From contig NZ_CP104992.1 in the NCBI RefSeq assembly GCF_030323265.1, positions 372,001 to 436,000 of the forward strand: DNA of 64,000 nt, read 5' to 3'. How positions within the stretch are numbered: the stretch's first letter is position 1; each line of letters begins with the position of its first letter. The notes under the pieces are model-generated. The model did no database searches. It had not been told where the DNA came from and saw only the letters and a list, made by a program, of their open reading frames with translations. Origin of the DNA: Terrirhizobium terrae. Lineage in GTDB: Bacteria > Pseudomonadota > Alphaproteobacteria > Rhizobiales > Rhizobiaceae. The position numbers were made by a program, and so were the translations under genes. Shown here piece after piece: positions 9,162-18,367 of this stretch.

Positions 9162-9812
9162 TCCGAATTGCCCGCGAAGGGTATGGGTGGAGGCTCCATA
9201 CTACCCCCACCCACCCTCCGGGACCTGAACGGCGGCCGTTTTCTTTGAAACGGGCCGCAGCCGTGCCCGAAGCCGATTTGGCACCGGACGATTTCCTCTC
9301 GACTTGCCGCACGATCCCGCTTGTCGGCGTCCATGAGACGGCGGCATCGGGTGGTATGGCGATGACGAGAGCGGTTTGTGTTGGTCCTTGATGCAAGTCG
9401 ACCAACACAACCGGTACGCGTTGAGATCTAATATTAGCAATCAATGATGCAAGTGGATTAGCGAAATATATTGAAGAATTAACGCTAATAGATCGGCTTT
9501 GAATAAAGCTCTATGATTTCTCCACAGGCTCCTGAACCGCACGCAGCACGAGCACCCGTAGCGGGCGGTCCCGTCACGGCTGGAAAAGTGGGTGGGCAGG
9601 CAGTGCGATATGGGTGGTAGTGGTGTCAGGCGTTTCTGCCTGCCCGATCGTTTCAAGCGTTTCGTGGATGATGCCGCAGGTTCCACTTGCGACATCCGCC
9701 ACGCCGGATTACGTCCCGACGACGCTCTCCCGCTTTTCGCGACCATCACCGGGGGCCGGATCATTTTCCGTGGGCATCCGGTTCGCGACCCGGCTCCCTC
9801 CCGATGACGCGA
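9162..9812. other. 651-bp region without an accepted gene
   Basis: Holds only short frames (for example 9441-9764 reverse and 9592-9807 or 9614-9883 forward) with no ribosome binding site or recognisable domain, and the forward ones overlap the cyclase 3' end. Composition changes to AT-rich around 9420-9510. The segment contains a strong dyad at 9376-9410 and TGATGCAAGT twice, in that dyad and again near 9443. A decayed small gene with indels cannot be excluded. Confidence 0.4.
9376..9410. repeat. 11-bp perfect inverted repeat with nested 4-bp dyad
   Basis: TTGTGTTGGTC at 9376-9386 pairs exactly with GACCAACACAA at 9400-9410; the 13-nt loop itself contains CTTG-ATG-CAAG. It is followed by CCGGTACG, not a T-tract, so it is not a standard terminator. 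It may be a small-RNA stem or protein-binding dyad. Confidence 0.6.
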
Positions 9813-11096
9813 TCAGCTTAGGCCGACTGCTTGCGACGGGGATGAAAGCGGTGGCACCAAAGTGTCAGAGCCTTCATTTTTAACGATATTTTTTATGCGA
9901 TCCACCGAGATCGTCCCCGTGGCATGAAGCTCGGACTGGCCTTCATAGGCTTCGACACCATCGCGCCCGCGCCGTTTGACACGATAGAGCGCATGATCGG
10001 CCCGATGAAGCAGCGTATCGAGTGGCTCCTCCGCATCCATCTCGGCCGACACACCAATGCTGAGCGTCGGGCGAACCTCTGTTGCGATACCCGACGACGC
10101 CACAGCCCGACCAAAGACCGCGCGCAAATGCTCACCAAGCGCCTGAGCTTCAGCGATCGACCGGTTTCTCAGCATAACGACGAATTCATCGCCGCCATGG
10201 CGGGCGACGAGACCGTCGCGGCCCACCGCATCGCGCGCGCAATCGGCAAACAGGCAGAGGATCCGATCGCCGAGCGCATGGCCGCCGCTGTCGTTCAGTT
10301 GCTTGAAATGGTCGAGATCGACAAGCAGCGCCGCCATGCGCTGCCGCTGCCCCTGTTTATTCTCCTGCATGAGCGCGCTGAGAAGGCCGCTCCGGTTCAG
10401 CACACCAGTAAGTGGGTCGTGATGCGCGGCCTCCTGCAACTGATTGGCAGAGCGCTCCGCCGCCATCAGGACGATGAGCATCCCGCGCAAAGCAAGGAAG
10501 ACCATGGCAAGGAGACCGAGTACCGCATGGTTGCTGCTTCCTGCCTCGAAGAGGCCGTGATCGCCGAACAGGCCGGAGGCCCCGGATGCGGCACGCACCA
10601 CATAGAGAACGGCGGTCGTCAGAAACAGGCCTGCCGTCAGGCGAGCGGTATAAAGCCCTTCGTCGCGGTAGAGGCGCATCGCCTCGTAGGCGACCGCGAG
10701 ATCAAGCAGGCAGGAGAGCAGCGAGCCATAGACCACCCGCTCCTGTGCCAGATCGGCGTCCGGAAAGGCAAAGAGCATGGGAAGGTCGAGAAGCAGGACG
10801 AGAATGCCGCAACGAACGAGATCGACCGGTCGCCCGGCAAACATACGCATTGCCGCCGGCATCAGGGCACAGCCCGCAATGATCAGCAGGTTTCCCAGAT
10901 GGATGGTGATGAGATCGGAAGCATAGCCGCGCAGGCCAATGCAGAAATTTCCCACGCCGAGAATGATGTTGCTGAGGCTCCACCACGCCAGCCATCGGTC
11001 GAACCGACCCGACATAAAGACGGTCGCCTGCAACAGGCCCAATACCAGACAGGCCAAGGCTGTCATCGCATAGATGGTTCTGAGATCGAAAGTCAT
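9813..11096 (-). CDS. Membrane-bound diguanylate cyclase (GGDEF)
   Basis: Makes cyclic di-GMP from two GTP. About six hydrophobic segments span residues 8-212 and form a sensor of MASE-like layout; the GGDEF domain follows from HHDPLTGVLNRSGL (about 225) with an intact GGDEF at 301-305 and DLDHFKQLND. The RxxD product-inhibition site expected five residues before GGDEF is absent (GRDGLVARH). I start at ATG 11096 (MTFDLRTIYAM), preceded by a GGGGAC Shine-Dalgarno, and not at the upstream frame start 11126. 427 residues. It lies 98 bp after the serine hydrolase on the same strand. Confidence 0.9.
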   Translation of the reverse strand: MTFDLRTIYAMTALACLVLGLLQATVFMSGRFDRWLAWWSLSNIILGVGNFCIGLRGYASDLITIHLGNLLIIAGCALMPAAMRMFAGRPVDLVRCGILVLLLDLPMLFAFPDADLAQERVVYGSLLSCLLDLAVAYEAMRLYRDEGLYTARLTAGLFLTTAVLYVVRAASGASGLFGDHGLFEAGSSNHAVLGLLAMVFLALRGMLIVLMAAERSANQLQEAAHHDPLTGVLNRSGLLSALMQENKQGQRQRMAALLVDLDHFKQLNDSGGHALGDRILCLFADCARDAVGRDGLVARHGGDEFVVMLRNRSIAEAQALGEHLRAVFGRAVASSGIATEVRPTLSIGVSAEMDAEEPLDTLLHRADHALYRVKRRGRDGVEAYEGQSELHATGTISVDRIKNIVKNEGSDTLVPPLSSPSQAVGLS

Positions 11097-11194
11097 TGTC
11101 GTCCCCAAGCGGAGAAAACATGACACGTCGTTACTTTCTAAAGCATGTTAATCGCAGCGACGATTTTAGGTATACCACTTTTAGAACCGGCATA

Positions 11195-12216
11195 TCATGC
11201 CGATCGGACGACGCCGATAATGTCTGCCAGAAGATCGTGCAACTGGTCGCGATAACCGTTACGCGCCGACGGACCGCTTTCGTTCGACGTCATCGCAACC
11301 GTCAGCCCCAGCGACGGCACGATATAGATCATCTGGCCGCCATAACCCCAGCCGAACCGCACCTCTTCTCCACCGATCTGCCGCAGGAACCAGCCATAGC
11401 CGTAGCCATCGCCGGAAAAGCGCGAGTTGGTTCTGGGCGTCCAGGATTGATCGATCCACGATCGGGAGACGACCTGCGTTCCGTCCGAACTCTTACCGCC
11501 ATTACGGTAGAGTTCGCCGAAGGCAAGCAGTGACCGCGCCGTCATCGCCATCTGGTTTCCGCCGAGATAGATGCCCTGCGGATCGCGTTCCCAGGCGCCG
11601 ATGCGGAAACCGTCGACAGGCGCCAGCCAGTCCCTCGCAAGCGCCAGCGTCGATTTCTTGCCGACGCGCGTCAGGATCGCCGACAGAAGGTGGGTCGACG
11701 CGGTCGAGTAGAGCATCGAGCCCCCGGCTCTCCGTCAAGTGGTTCCGACAGAGCGAAACGCACCCAGTTGGAACTCGCCACCCAGCGCCCGTAATTCGGT
11801 CCAGACATGCGCGAGAGCCCGGACTGCATCGACAGAAGATTGCCGATCGTGATGTCGTTGATGCGCGGATCCGGATTGCGCGGCAGGTCCGTCCTGAGGA
11901 TCGGCGCGATCTTCTGGTCCGCACCTTCAAGCAGCTTGCGGTCGATAGCAATCCCGACGAGGCACGAGATGATCGACTTCGACGCCGACTTGATATTGGT
12001 CGAGGCGTTCAGTGAATTGCCGTTAAAGGCGCGTTCCGCCAGCGTCTCGCCATTGCGATACGCGAGCACGACCTTGAGCGGCTCGAGCCCGGCGGCGCGA
12101 TCGAACACGGTGTTCAGGGTGGAGGGCGGCTGCGGCACGGGCAGTTGCTGCGAGAATGCCTTGGAGGCGGGCAAAAGGAACGGCGTGGCGGCAATGAGGG
12201 AGCGGCGGGTGATCAT
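11195..12216 (-). pseudogene. Serine hydrolase of the beta-lactamase/penicillin-binding family, -1 frameshift
   Basis: Secreted (signal MITRRSLIAATPFLLPASKAF) beta-lactamase-like hydrolase of about 340 residues. The SxxK motif is visible in IKSASKSIISCLVG (first frame); the second frame holds the rest, with YGYGWFLRQIGG and GWGYGGQMIYIVPS near the C-terminus. Adding one base to the C-run 11721-11725 (plus strand) restores the junction EPGGSMLYSTASTHLL. It sits between a LysR gene upstream and the diguanylate cyclase downstream, all on the minus strand. Natural substrate unknown; esterase or peptidase function is as likely as antibiotic hydrolysis. Confidence 0.82.
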
Positions 12217-12294
12217 GCCTTCAAGCTAGGGCGCGACCCTGCGCAGGAATATGGCAGGAGCGCCGGATTCACGCGGAAATGATGGCATGTGAGA

Positions 12295-13188
12295 TCAGAG
12301 GTCGGCGGCGGAAAAGATCCCGACCGCCCAATCGATGAACACCCGCACGCGGGGCGAGAGCTGCCGGTTCTGCGGATAGTAGAGCGATACCGGCGTCGGA
12401 GGAGGCGGAAAATCCTCCAGCACCTCGACGAGCGAGCCCTCGTCCACGAGCTCCTGCAGATGATAGCGCGGTGCCTGCATCAGCCCGAACCCGCGACGTG
12501 CCAGCTCTATCGTCGTATCGGAATTGTTCGCCGTGACCCGGGCCGGTAGACTGACATAGCGCACCTCCTTGCCCATCATGAACTCGAGCGGCATGATCTG
12601 CCCGGTACGCGAGGAGATGAAGCCGACAGCCATATGCCCTTCCAGATCATCCGGCGACTGCGGCATGCCGTGTCTCTCGATATAAGCCGGGCTGGCGCAG
12701 GTCATCTCTCTGATCTCGCCGAGCTTGCGCGTGATGAGTGAGCTGTCACTCGACTCGCCGGCACGGATAACGCAATCAACACCCTCGCGCACCAGATCGA
12801 CATAGCGATCACCTTGGCCGAACTGGACATCCAGCAGCGGGTAGCGCTCAAGAAATTCAGCCAAGCCTGGCAGAAGAAAGGTCTGCGTCATGACCGGATG
12901 GGCGTCGATCCGCAATATCCCCTGGGGCTTGGCATCGCGAAATATCGTCTCGGCCTCGTCCACGTCGGCAAGGATGGAAAGGCAGCGTTGGTAGAATGCG
13001 CGACCGTCGAGCGTGACTGCGACATGGCGAGTTGTGCGCTCCAGAAGGCGCGAGCCGACATCGGCCTCCAGCGCCTTGATGGCCTGCGTGGCCGTGGAGC
13101 GGGCGAGCCCGAGGTCGGCCGCCGCAGCGAGAAAACTGCCGCGTTCGACCACCCGGACGAAGAGCTGCATGCGCATCAGTCTATCCAT
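12295..13188 (-). CDS. LysR-family regulator, divergent from an SDR gene
   Basis: LTTR with N-terminal wHTH (MQLFVRVVERGSFLAAAADLGLA) and a substrate domain of the CrgA/PP2551-like subgroup ending SLYYPQNRQLSPRVRVFIDW. I choose ATG 13188 (MDRLMRMQLF) because it gives the standard start for the subgroup; the codons up to 13209 lie in the promoter region and neither start has a clear Shine-Dalgarno. 297 residues. Divergent from the SDR/tautomerase pair, which it probably controls; downstream on its own strand is the serine hydrolase. Confidence 0.9.
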   Translation of the reverse strand: MDRLMRMQLFVRVVERGSFLAAAADLGLARSTATQAIKALEADVGSRLLERTTRHVAVTLDGRAFYQRCLSILADVDEAETIFRDAKPQGILRIDAHPVMTQTFLLPGLAEFLERYPLLDVQFGQGDRYVDLVREGVDCVIRAGESSDSSLITRKLGEIREMTCASPAYIERHGMPQSPDDLEGHMAVGFISSRTGQIMPLEFMMGKEVRYVSLPARVTANNSDTTIELARRGFGLMQAPRYHLQELVDEGSLVEVLEDFPPPPTPVSLYYPQNRQLSPRVRVFIDWAVGIFSAADL

Positions 13189-13210
13189 AGGGAATTGTTC
13201 ATCACACACA

Positions 13211-13226
13211 AATTGTCATGTCAATT
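13211..13226. promoter_or_regulatory. Candidate LysR binding dyad
   Basis: AATTG at 13211-13215 and CAATT at 13222-13226 form a short dyad in the 101-bp divergent promoter between the LysR and SDR starts. Position and the T-N11-A-like spacing fit an LTTR site; binding is inferred. Confidence 0.35.
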
Positions 13227-13289
13227 GAAAGCCATTGTTCTCGGCAGATGTAGACGTATCTTAGAAGACAGGAAACAAGGAGAGCTGAC

Positions 13290-14030
13290 ATGACCGATAC
13301 CAAACAACGCGTTGCCATCGTGACCGGGGCTTCCAAGGGCATTGGCCGGGCGATTGCCCTTCGCCTTGCCAGAGACGGCATGGCCGTCGTGGTCAACTAC
13401 TCGTCCAGCAAGGACGCGGCGGATGAAGTCGTAGCCGAAATCGAAAGCAGCGGCGGCAAGGCTGTCGCGGTCAGGGCCGATATCGGCACCTCATCCGGCG
13501 TCTCCGCCCTGTTCGATGCAGCCGAAGAGAATTTCGGCGGCGCCGACGTGATTGCCAACAATGCCGGCATGATGAAGCTTGCGCCGCTTACGGAAACAAG
13601 TGACGCCGATTTCGAACGGCAGATCGCCCTCAACCTGACCGGCACATTCTACGGCATCCGGGAGGGTGGCAAGCGCCTGCGTGACGGCGGCCGCATCATC
13701 AACTTCTCGTCCAGCACGGTGGGCGTGCAAGGGCCGGGTTATGGCTCCTATGTCGCCAGCAAGGCGGGCGTCGAAGGCATGACGCTCATCGCATCGCGAG
13801 AACTCGCCAAGCGCAAGATCACCGTCAACACAGTCGCCCCCGGCCCTGTCGAAACGGAACTGTTCATGCAGGGCAAGTCCGAAGAGGTCGTGCAGGCGAT
13901 CGTCAGGAATATTCCACTCGGACGCCTCGGCCAGCCGGAGGACATCGCCTCTGTCGTCTCGTTCATCGCCGGTCCTGACGGCGGCTGGGTGAACGGCCAG
14001 ACCCTGCGCGCCAATGGCGGCCTCATCTGA
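13290..14030 (+). CDS. Short-chain dehydrogenase/reductase (classical SDR)
   Basis: NAD(P)-dependent oxidoreductase of 246 residues, with cofactor motif TGASKGIG (residues 11-18), NNAG (about 90-93), the serine of FSSST and the YVASK catalytic pair. The C-terminus NGQTLRANGGLI is typical. Good Shine-Dalgarno AAGGAG before ATG 13290. The tautomerase gene follows after 22 bp, so they form an operon; the LysR gene diverges. The pairing suggests reduction of a small carbonyl compound; substrate unknown. Confidence 0.92.
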   Translation: MTDTKQRVAIVTGASKGIGRAIALRLARDGMAVVVNYSSSKDAADEVVAEIESSGGKAVAVRADIGTSSGVSALFDAAEENFGGADVIANNAGMMKLAPLTETSDADFERQIALNLTGTFYGIREGGKRLRDGGRIINFSSSTVGVQGPGYGSYVASKAGVEGMTLIASRELAKRKITVNTVAPGPVETELFMQGKSEEVVQAIVRNIPLGRLGQPEDIASVVSFIAGPDGGWVNGQTLRANGGLI

Positions 14031-14052
14031 AAGCGGACGGAAAGGAAGACCA

Positions 14053-14271
14053 ATGCCCTTCGTCAATATCAAGACGCCGGAAGGTGCGCTGACCAGAGCG
14101 CAGAAGGAAGAGATCATGCATCGGACAACCGACATGCTGGTCGAATATCTCACCGAGGCTGCCCGGCCCCATACGATGGTGCTGATCGAGGAAGTCAGGG
14201 ATGGCGGCTATGGCCGTGCCGACGAGGTCTTCGTGATCCCGGACGCTTTCCGAGTACCCCAGGGCGCGTAG
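14053..14271 (+). CDS. 4-oxalocrotonate tautomerase-like protein
   Basis: Small tautomerase-superfamily subunit. ATG 14053 yields MPFVNIKTPEGAL so that, after Met removal, Pro1 is the catalytic base; the longer frame from 14014 would bury it and overlaps the SDR gene. 72 residues with the LIEEVRDGGYGRAD core. Downstream of the SDR gene in one transcript, followed by the terminator at 14303. Confidence 0.88.
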   Translation: MPFVNIKTPEGALTRAQKEEIMHRTTDMLVEYLTEAARPHTMVLIEEVRDGGYGRADEVFVIPDAFRVPQGA

Positions 14272-14302
14272 ACCGTCCGAAGACATCTTCAGCCCGATAT
14301 CC

Positions 14303-14334
14303 AGAAAGCCGCTTCGCCGAAGCGGCTTTCTTCG
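14303..14334 (+). terminator. Rho-independent terminator of the SDR-tautomerase operon
   Basis: AGAAAGCCGCTTCG at 14303-14316 pairs with CGAAGCGGCTTTCT at 14318-14331, followed by TCG; T-rich right arm. It is 31 bp after the tautomerase stop. Confidence 0.8.
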
Positions 14335-14704
14335 TATTGATCAACGTCAGATTAGCCGGGGCGGCATCCAAGTTCAATTTTTGACAAAGCGCAAACTGGA
14401 TTGAATTCATGATCCCGTTGGTTCGCCGCCGGAGATATGTACGGTAACGTACACAGTCTTATTCTAACTATATTTGATCGATACGCTACAAATCGGACAA
14501 GGATACACTTCCTTACGCATAATAATTTACAGTTATACGCCACACCATTCAGTGTTAATTAAATACAGCTAACGCAACCCAAAATAAGCTTAACGCCACA
14601 TTAAAATTTTGAGGCGATATTTTGCCTGCCGGCCCGGCCGGCGGTTGCTGTCGGGCGGGGGACGTCCGAAGGGCAGCAGCCTTCAATCCCATTTTGAGGA
14701 CGTC
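14335..14704 (+). other. AT-rich leader/promoter region before the chemoreceptor gene
   Basis: 370 bp between the terminator and the chemoreceptor start, unusually AT-rich from about 14440 to 14610. It contains the dyad TGTACG-GTAA-CGTACA at 14438-14453 and GC-rich self-complementary segments at about 14625-14645. No riboswitch class I know is recognisable. A longer in-frame start at 14609 exists but lacks a Shine-Dalgarno. Confidence 0.45.
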
Positions 14705-16681
14705 ATGTCATTTCTGCAGCACTTCCGCATCCGCACGAAGATACTCTGTCTTCTAGTTCCGACCTGCCTGATCGGCATCGCTGGCGTCGGATACGTGTCC
14801 AGCAACTACAAGATGGCCGATCGCGAATATTCAGACTTCATCTCGAAGAACGCGCGGGCGGAAATCAATGTGGCGATCGCCAGCCAGCGGCTCGTCGCGA
14901 TCGCCTATGACGCCCAGCAGCTCTATCTGCACGACCCCGCCGACGAGAGTTACAAGAAGGCGAAGGAAGACTTCGTCGCCAGCAAGGAGCGACTGTTCGG
15001 CCTGTTCAGGGATGCAGAAGCGGCCTATCCCGCAGCCGCTCCGACAATCCGCTCCTTCGAGGAAGGCTCCAAGGCAATTGCCACCCTGCTCGATCAGGCT
15101 GTCGCCGCAAGCGACAGCGGCAATCGCGATGCTGCCAAGGTCGCCCTCTTCGAGGTGGAGCACCGGATGGTGACGGTTCTCGATGAGATGCGCGGCTGGA
15201 TCAATACATCCAGCGATGCGATCGACACCAAGGCTGCGGCACTGCAGCAGCATACCAACCAGACCATCCTATATTCGCTCGTAGCGCTTGCGACCCTCTT
15301 CGCGCTGGGCATCGCGCTATCGCTCTTCATCAATCGCCGCGAGATCAGCGAACCGCTGGCAGCGCTTCAGGCACGCATGCGTTCGCTTGCCGACGGTGAG
15401 ACCGAAGCGCCAGTCTACGGCCTTGGCCGCAGGGACGAGATCGGCAACATGGCAGCCGCGGTCTCGGTTTTCCGTGACAACGCCATCGAGCGTATCCGCC
15501 TCGAAGAGGAAGCCAACGCGAACCGCAGCCTCTCGGAGCGGGAAAAGGCCGAGCGCGAGGCGCAGAAAGCACGGGAAGCGGCTGAGACCAAGGCCGCCGT
15601 CGATGCCCTGGGCACCGGTCTGCAGGCCCTTGCAGAGGGCAATGTCAGCTACCGCATCGACAGGGCCTTCGTCGCCGAACTTGACCAGTTGCGGACCAAC
15701 TTCAACGCTTCGATGAAGACGCTGCAGGAGACGCTGACGGCAGTGGGCCAGAACGCCCGGGCCATCGATGCCGGCGCCAACGAGATCCGCGGTGCCGCCG
15801 ACGATCTGTCGAAGCGCACCGAACAGCAGGCGGCATCGGTCGAGCAGACGGCAGCCGCGCTCGAAGAGATCACCACCACGGTCAAGGATTCCACCCGCCG
15901 CGCCGAAGAAGCCGGCATACTGGTGGCCCGCGCCCGTGAAACAGCGCAGACCTCCGGCAAGGTTGTCGACAATGCCGTCGCCGCGATGGAGGAGATCGAG
16001 AAATCTTCTGCTGAGATCTCCAACATCATCGGCGTCATCGACGACATTGCCTTCCAGACCAATCTGCTTGCACTCAATGCCGGCGTTGAGGCCGCCCGTG
16101 CAGGCGAGGCAGGCAAGGGCTTCGCCGTCGTCGCCCAGGAAGTGCGCGAGCTCGCCCAGCGTTCGGCCAATGCCGCCAAGGAAATCAAGACACTGATCAC
16201 GGCCTCCGCCGATCAGGTTCGCACCGGCGTATCGCTCGTTGGCCAGACCGGGACTGCTTTGCAGACCATCGTGACGGAAGTCCAGGAGATCAATCGCCAC
16301 GTCGTCGCCATCGTCGAGGCGGCCCGCGAACAGTCCACCGGCCTTCAGGAGATCAACACGGCCGTCAATACGATGGACCAGGGCACGCAGCAGAACGCGG
16401 CAATGGTGGAGGAATCCACCGCTGCGAGCCACGGCCTTGCCACCGAAGCCGCCTCGCTGACGGCCCTTCTCGGCCACTTCAATGTCGGCTCCGGCGGTGC
16501 AGCCGCACCCGTGAGGACACATGCCCCGGCGCCGTCGGCGCCCGCTCAACGCCCGGCCTTGTCCGTTGCTTCGCCTTCGCATCGTCCGGCCGCAACCTCA
16601 CCAGCGAGGGCGCTCGGCGCCAAGCTTAGCTCCGCCTTCGGCTCATCGGCTGCCGCCCAGGCGAACTGGGAAGAGTTCTGA
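14705..16681 (+). CDS. Methyl-accepting chemotaxis protein
   Basis: Chemoreceptor, 658 residues. One N-terminal transmembrane helix (about 12-32), a periplasmic helical-bundle sensor of about 150 residues, a second helix (about 185-207), a HAMP region ([19 protein letters not shown]) and a long cytoplasmic coiled coil with the signature tip [20 protein letters not shown]. Pro/Ala-rich linker and a final NWEEF-type pentapeptide, which in such receptors can tether the CheR methyltransferase. ATG 14705 follows GAGGA. Ligand unknown; the gene stands alone. Confidence 0.95.
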   Translation: MSFLQHFRIRTKILCLLVPTCLIGIAGVGYVSSNYKMADREYSDFISKNARAEINVAIASQRLVAIAYDAQQLYLHDPADESYKKAKEDFVASKERLFGLFRDAEAAYPAAAPTIRSFEEGSKAIATLLDQAVAASDSGNRDAAKVALFEVEHRMVTVLDEMRGWINTSSDAIDTKAAALQQHTNQTILYSLVALATLFALGIALSLFINRREISEPLAALQARMRSLADGETEAPVYGLGRRDEIGNMAAAVSVFRDNAIERIRLEEEANANRSLSEREKAEREAQKAREAAETKAAVDALGTGLQALAEGNVSYRIDRAFVAELDQLRTNFNASMKTLQETLTAVGQNARAIDAGANEIRGAADDLSKRTEQQAASVEQTAAALEEITTTVKDSTRRAEEAGILVARARETAQTSGKVVDNAVAAMEEIEKSSAEISNIIGVIDDIAFQTNLLALNAGVEAARAGEAGKGFAVVAQEVRELAQRSANAAKEIKTLITASADQVRTGVSLVGQTGTALQTIVTEVQEINRHVVAIVEAAREQSTGLQEINTAVNTMDQGTQQNAAMVEESTAASHGLATEAASLTALLGHFNVGSGGAAAPVRTHAPAPSAPAQRPALSVASPSHRPAATSPARALGAKLSSAFGSSAAAQANWEEF

Positions 16682-16771
16682 TCGCAGGTCTTACCGCCAA
16701 CAGACCTATTCCAATGCAAAACGGCGCGGCTCCATGAGCCGCGCCGTGACCTCCACCCCTTACCCGTGCTC

Positions 16772-17472
16772 TCAGAAGCGGTAAGTGACACCCGCGCCGA
16801 TCAGCCAGGGATCGATCTTTGCCTTGCCGGAAAGCGGGCCGAGCGCGCTGTCCTCGACTTTCCAATCCGTCTTGAGAAAGATCTTCTTCACGTCGAAGTT
16901 CACGCCCCAGTGTTCGTCGATCATGTAGTCGAAGCCGGCCTGCAGCGCCCAGCCGAAGTGGTTGTCCACATCGAGGTTCTTGAAGTCGCCCTTGTCCGAC
17001 TGATTGTAGAAGATCGAATAGTTTACACCGGCACCGACATATGGCTTGAAGGCGCCGAGATCGGTGAAGTGATACTGCAACGTCAATGTCGGCGGCAGCA
17101 GCCAGGACTTGCCCACCGGAAGGCCAGTGACGCCGTCTTCCTTGACCTTCGCATAGGTCGTGCCAAGGATCAGCTCGGCAGCGATATTGTCGGTGAAGAA
17201 GTAGCTGATGTCGAGTTCCGGGATGACCGTATCCGAGTAGGACAAGTCGGAGCCGGAAAGACCGTTCACCGATCCGGAATCACGCGTGATGACGCCGAGT
17301 GCGCGGACGCGGATCTGCCATGGGCTCTGCGCCTCGAGTGTCTCGTCCACCACCGGGGCGACCTGGGCGGGTGTCAGATCCGCGCCGTAAACCGGGATAC
17401 CCGCCCCGAATGCAAAAAAGCTGCGCCGATACCCGCGACCCAACGCAAACGGCCCCCGCCATTGATAGTCAT
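16772..17472 (-). CDS. ompW: OmpW-family outer membrane protein (frameshift in signal peptide)
   Basis: Eight-stranded outer-membrane barrel of the OmpW family: PWQIRVRALGVITRD at the mature N-terminus, VPELDISYFFTDNIAAELI-like strand, LLPPTLTLQYHF and the closing GAGVTYRF with terminal Phe. Start ATG 17472 has a GGAGAG ribosome site. The signal peptide changes frame: one more A in the run 17414-17419 restores GAAFFAFGAGIPVYGA. A perfect FNR/FixK-type box lies 68 bp upstream (17541-17554), so oxygen control is likely. Length about 232 corrected, normal for the family. Confidence 0.88.
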
Positions 17473-17540
17473 GAAAGCTCTCCTTCAGTCCGCATGTTTG
17501 CTTGCAGGGAGAGGTCTAGGCGCGCCGATGGCAATTTGAG

Positions 17541-17554
17541 TTGATCGAGATCAA
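17541..17554. promoter_or_regulatory. FNR/FixK-type anaerobox upstream of ompW
   Basis: TTGATCGAGATCAA is a perfect TTGAT-N4-ATCAA dyad. If it sits at -41.5, transcription would begin about 28 nt before the ompW start, a typical class II activator geometry. FNR control of ompW is known in enteric bacteria; in rhizobia FixK or FnrN would be the binder. Confidence 0.75.
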
Positions 17555-17605
17555 CCGATCCGACAGGCGGTACAGCTTTTGCAGATATGACACAGGTTAC
17601 AAAGG

Positions 17606-17641
17606 AAACCCCGCCTCCTGGGGGATGTGGAGGCGGGGTTT
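17606..17641 (-). terminator. GC-rich stem-loop terminator after the acetyltransferase gene
   Basis: AAACCCCGCCTCC at 17606-17618 pairs with GGAGGCGGGGTTT at 17629-17641 (13 bp, 10-nt loop). On the minus strand it ends in TTTCCTTTG, 48 bp beyond the GNAT stop. It also insulates the ompW promoter. Confidence 0.8.
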
Positions 17642-17689
17642 CGGGCAGATCGGAGCGGCCGCGAGGCCTTTGTTTTGCTGAACAGTATT

Positions 17690-18259
17690 TTAGGCCAGCT
17701 TACGTCCACTTGCGACGATCATGCCCGCAGCACCCTCAAGCCAGCCGGCCTTGAGTTCCAGTGCCAGAAAACGGTCACGTTGGAACGGCCCCGGCATGAC
17801 GAGGTGCGCAGTCTTTTCGGCAAAGAAGCCGAATCTCTCATAATAGGCGGCGTCGCCGACGAGCAGGACGGCGCCGTGGCCGCGCTCATGAGCTTCCGCC
17901 ACCGCCGCACGCATCAGCGCACCGCCGATACCCTTACCCTCATGGGCGGCATCGACCGCCAGCGGGCCGAGCAGCAGCGCATCGATCGGGCTGCCTTCCG
18001 GCGAAATGCCGGCTTCGATGTTCCACAGGCGAACCGTGCCGATAACGTGGCCGTCAGGGTCACGCGCGACCAGCGCCAAGCCTTCGGCCGGCACGCGGTT
18101 GCGGCGGATCTTTTCAGACGATTTCCGGCGGCGATCAGCACCCATGGCGCGATCGAGCAGGTTTTCGCGAGCCACTACGTCCGCCGGGGTTTCGGCGTCG
18201 ATGGTGAAGGTGGATGCAGGCGCAAAAAGAGCGCGGACAGAATCAAGAACAGTGGCCAT
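17690..18259 (-). CDS. GNAT-family N-acetyltransferase (YhbS-like)
   Basis: Acetyl-CoA-dependent acetyltransferase, 189 residues. Acetyl-CoA loop motif A reads LAVDAAHEGKGIGGALMRAA, followed by GHGAVLLVGDAAYYERFGF, the YhbS hallmark. N-terminus is an extra 40 residues. It follows the decarboxylase gene by 108 bp on the same strand and could share its transcript, which would fit polyamine acetylation, but this is only suggested by position. Confidence 0.88.
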   Translation of the reverse strand: MATVLDSVRALFAPASTFTIDAETPADVVARENLLDRAMGADRRRKSSEKIRRNRVPAEGLALVARDPDGHVIGTVRLWNIEAGISPEGSPIDALLLGPLAVDAAHEGKGIGGALMRAAVAEAHERGHGAVLLVGDAAYYERFGFFAEKTAHLVMPGPFQRDRFLALELKAGWLEGAAGMIVASGRKLA

Positions 18260-18367
18260 GCGGGCCTCCCGAACTCAAAACCGTTTCAAACGGTATCGGA
18301 CGATCATTGTGGATTTGCGGCTCCCGCCTGGAGGCACGGGAACCGCGGAGTCTTGAGGCGGATGCCT

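Noticed and set aside
9592..9883. Forward frames in the gene-free region, once thought to be a broken PilZ-like protein
   Set aside because: Only a vague VGIRF-like ending; no consistent frame or PilZ RxxxR motif, and it overlaps the cyclase end.
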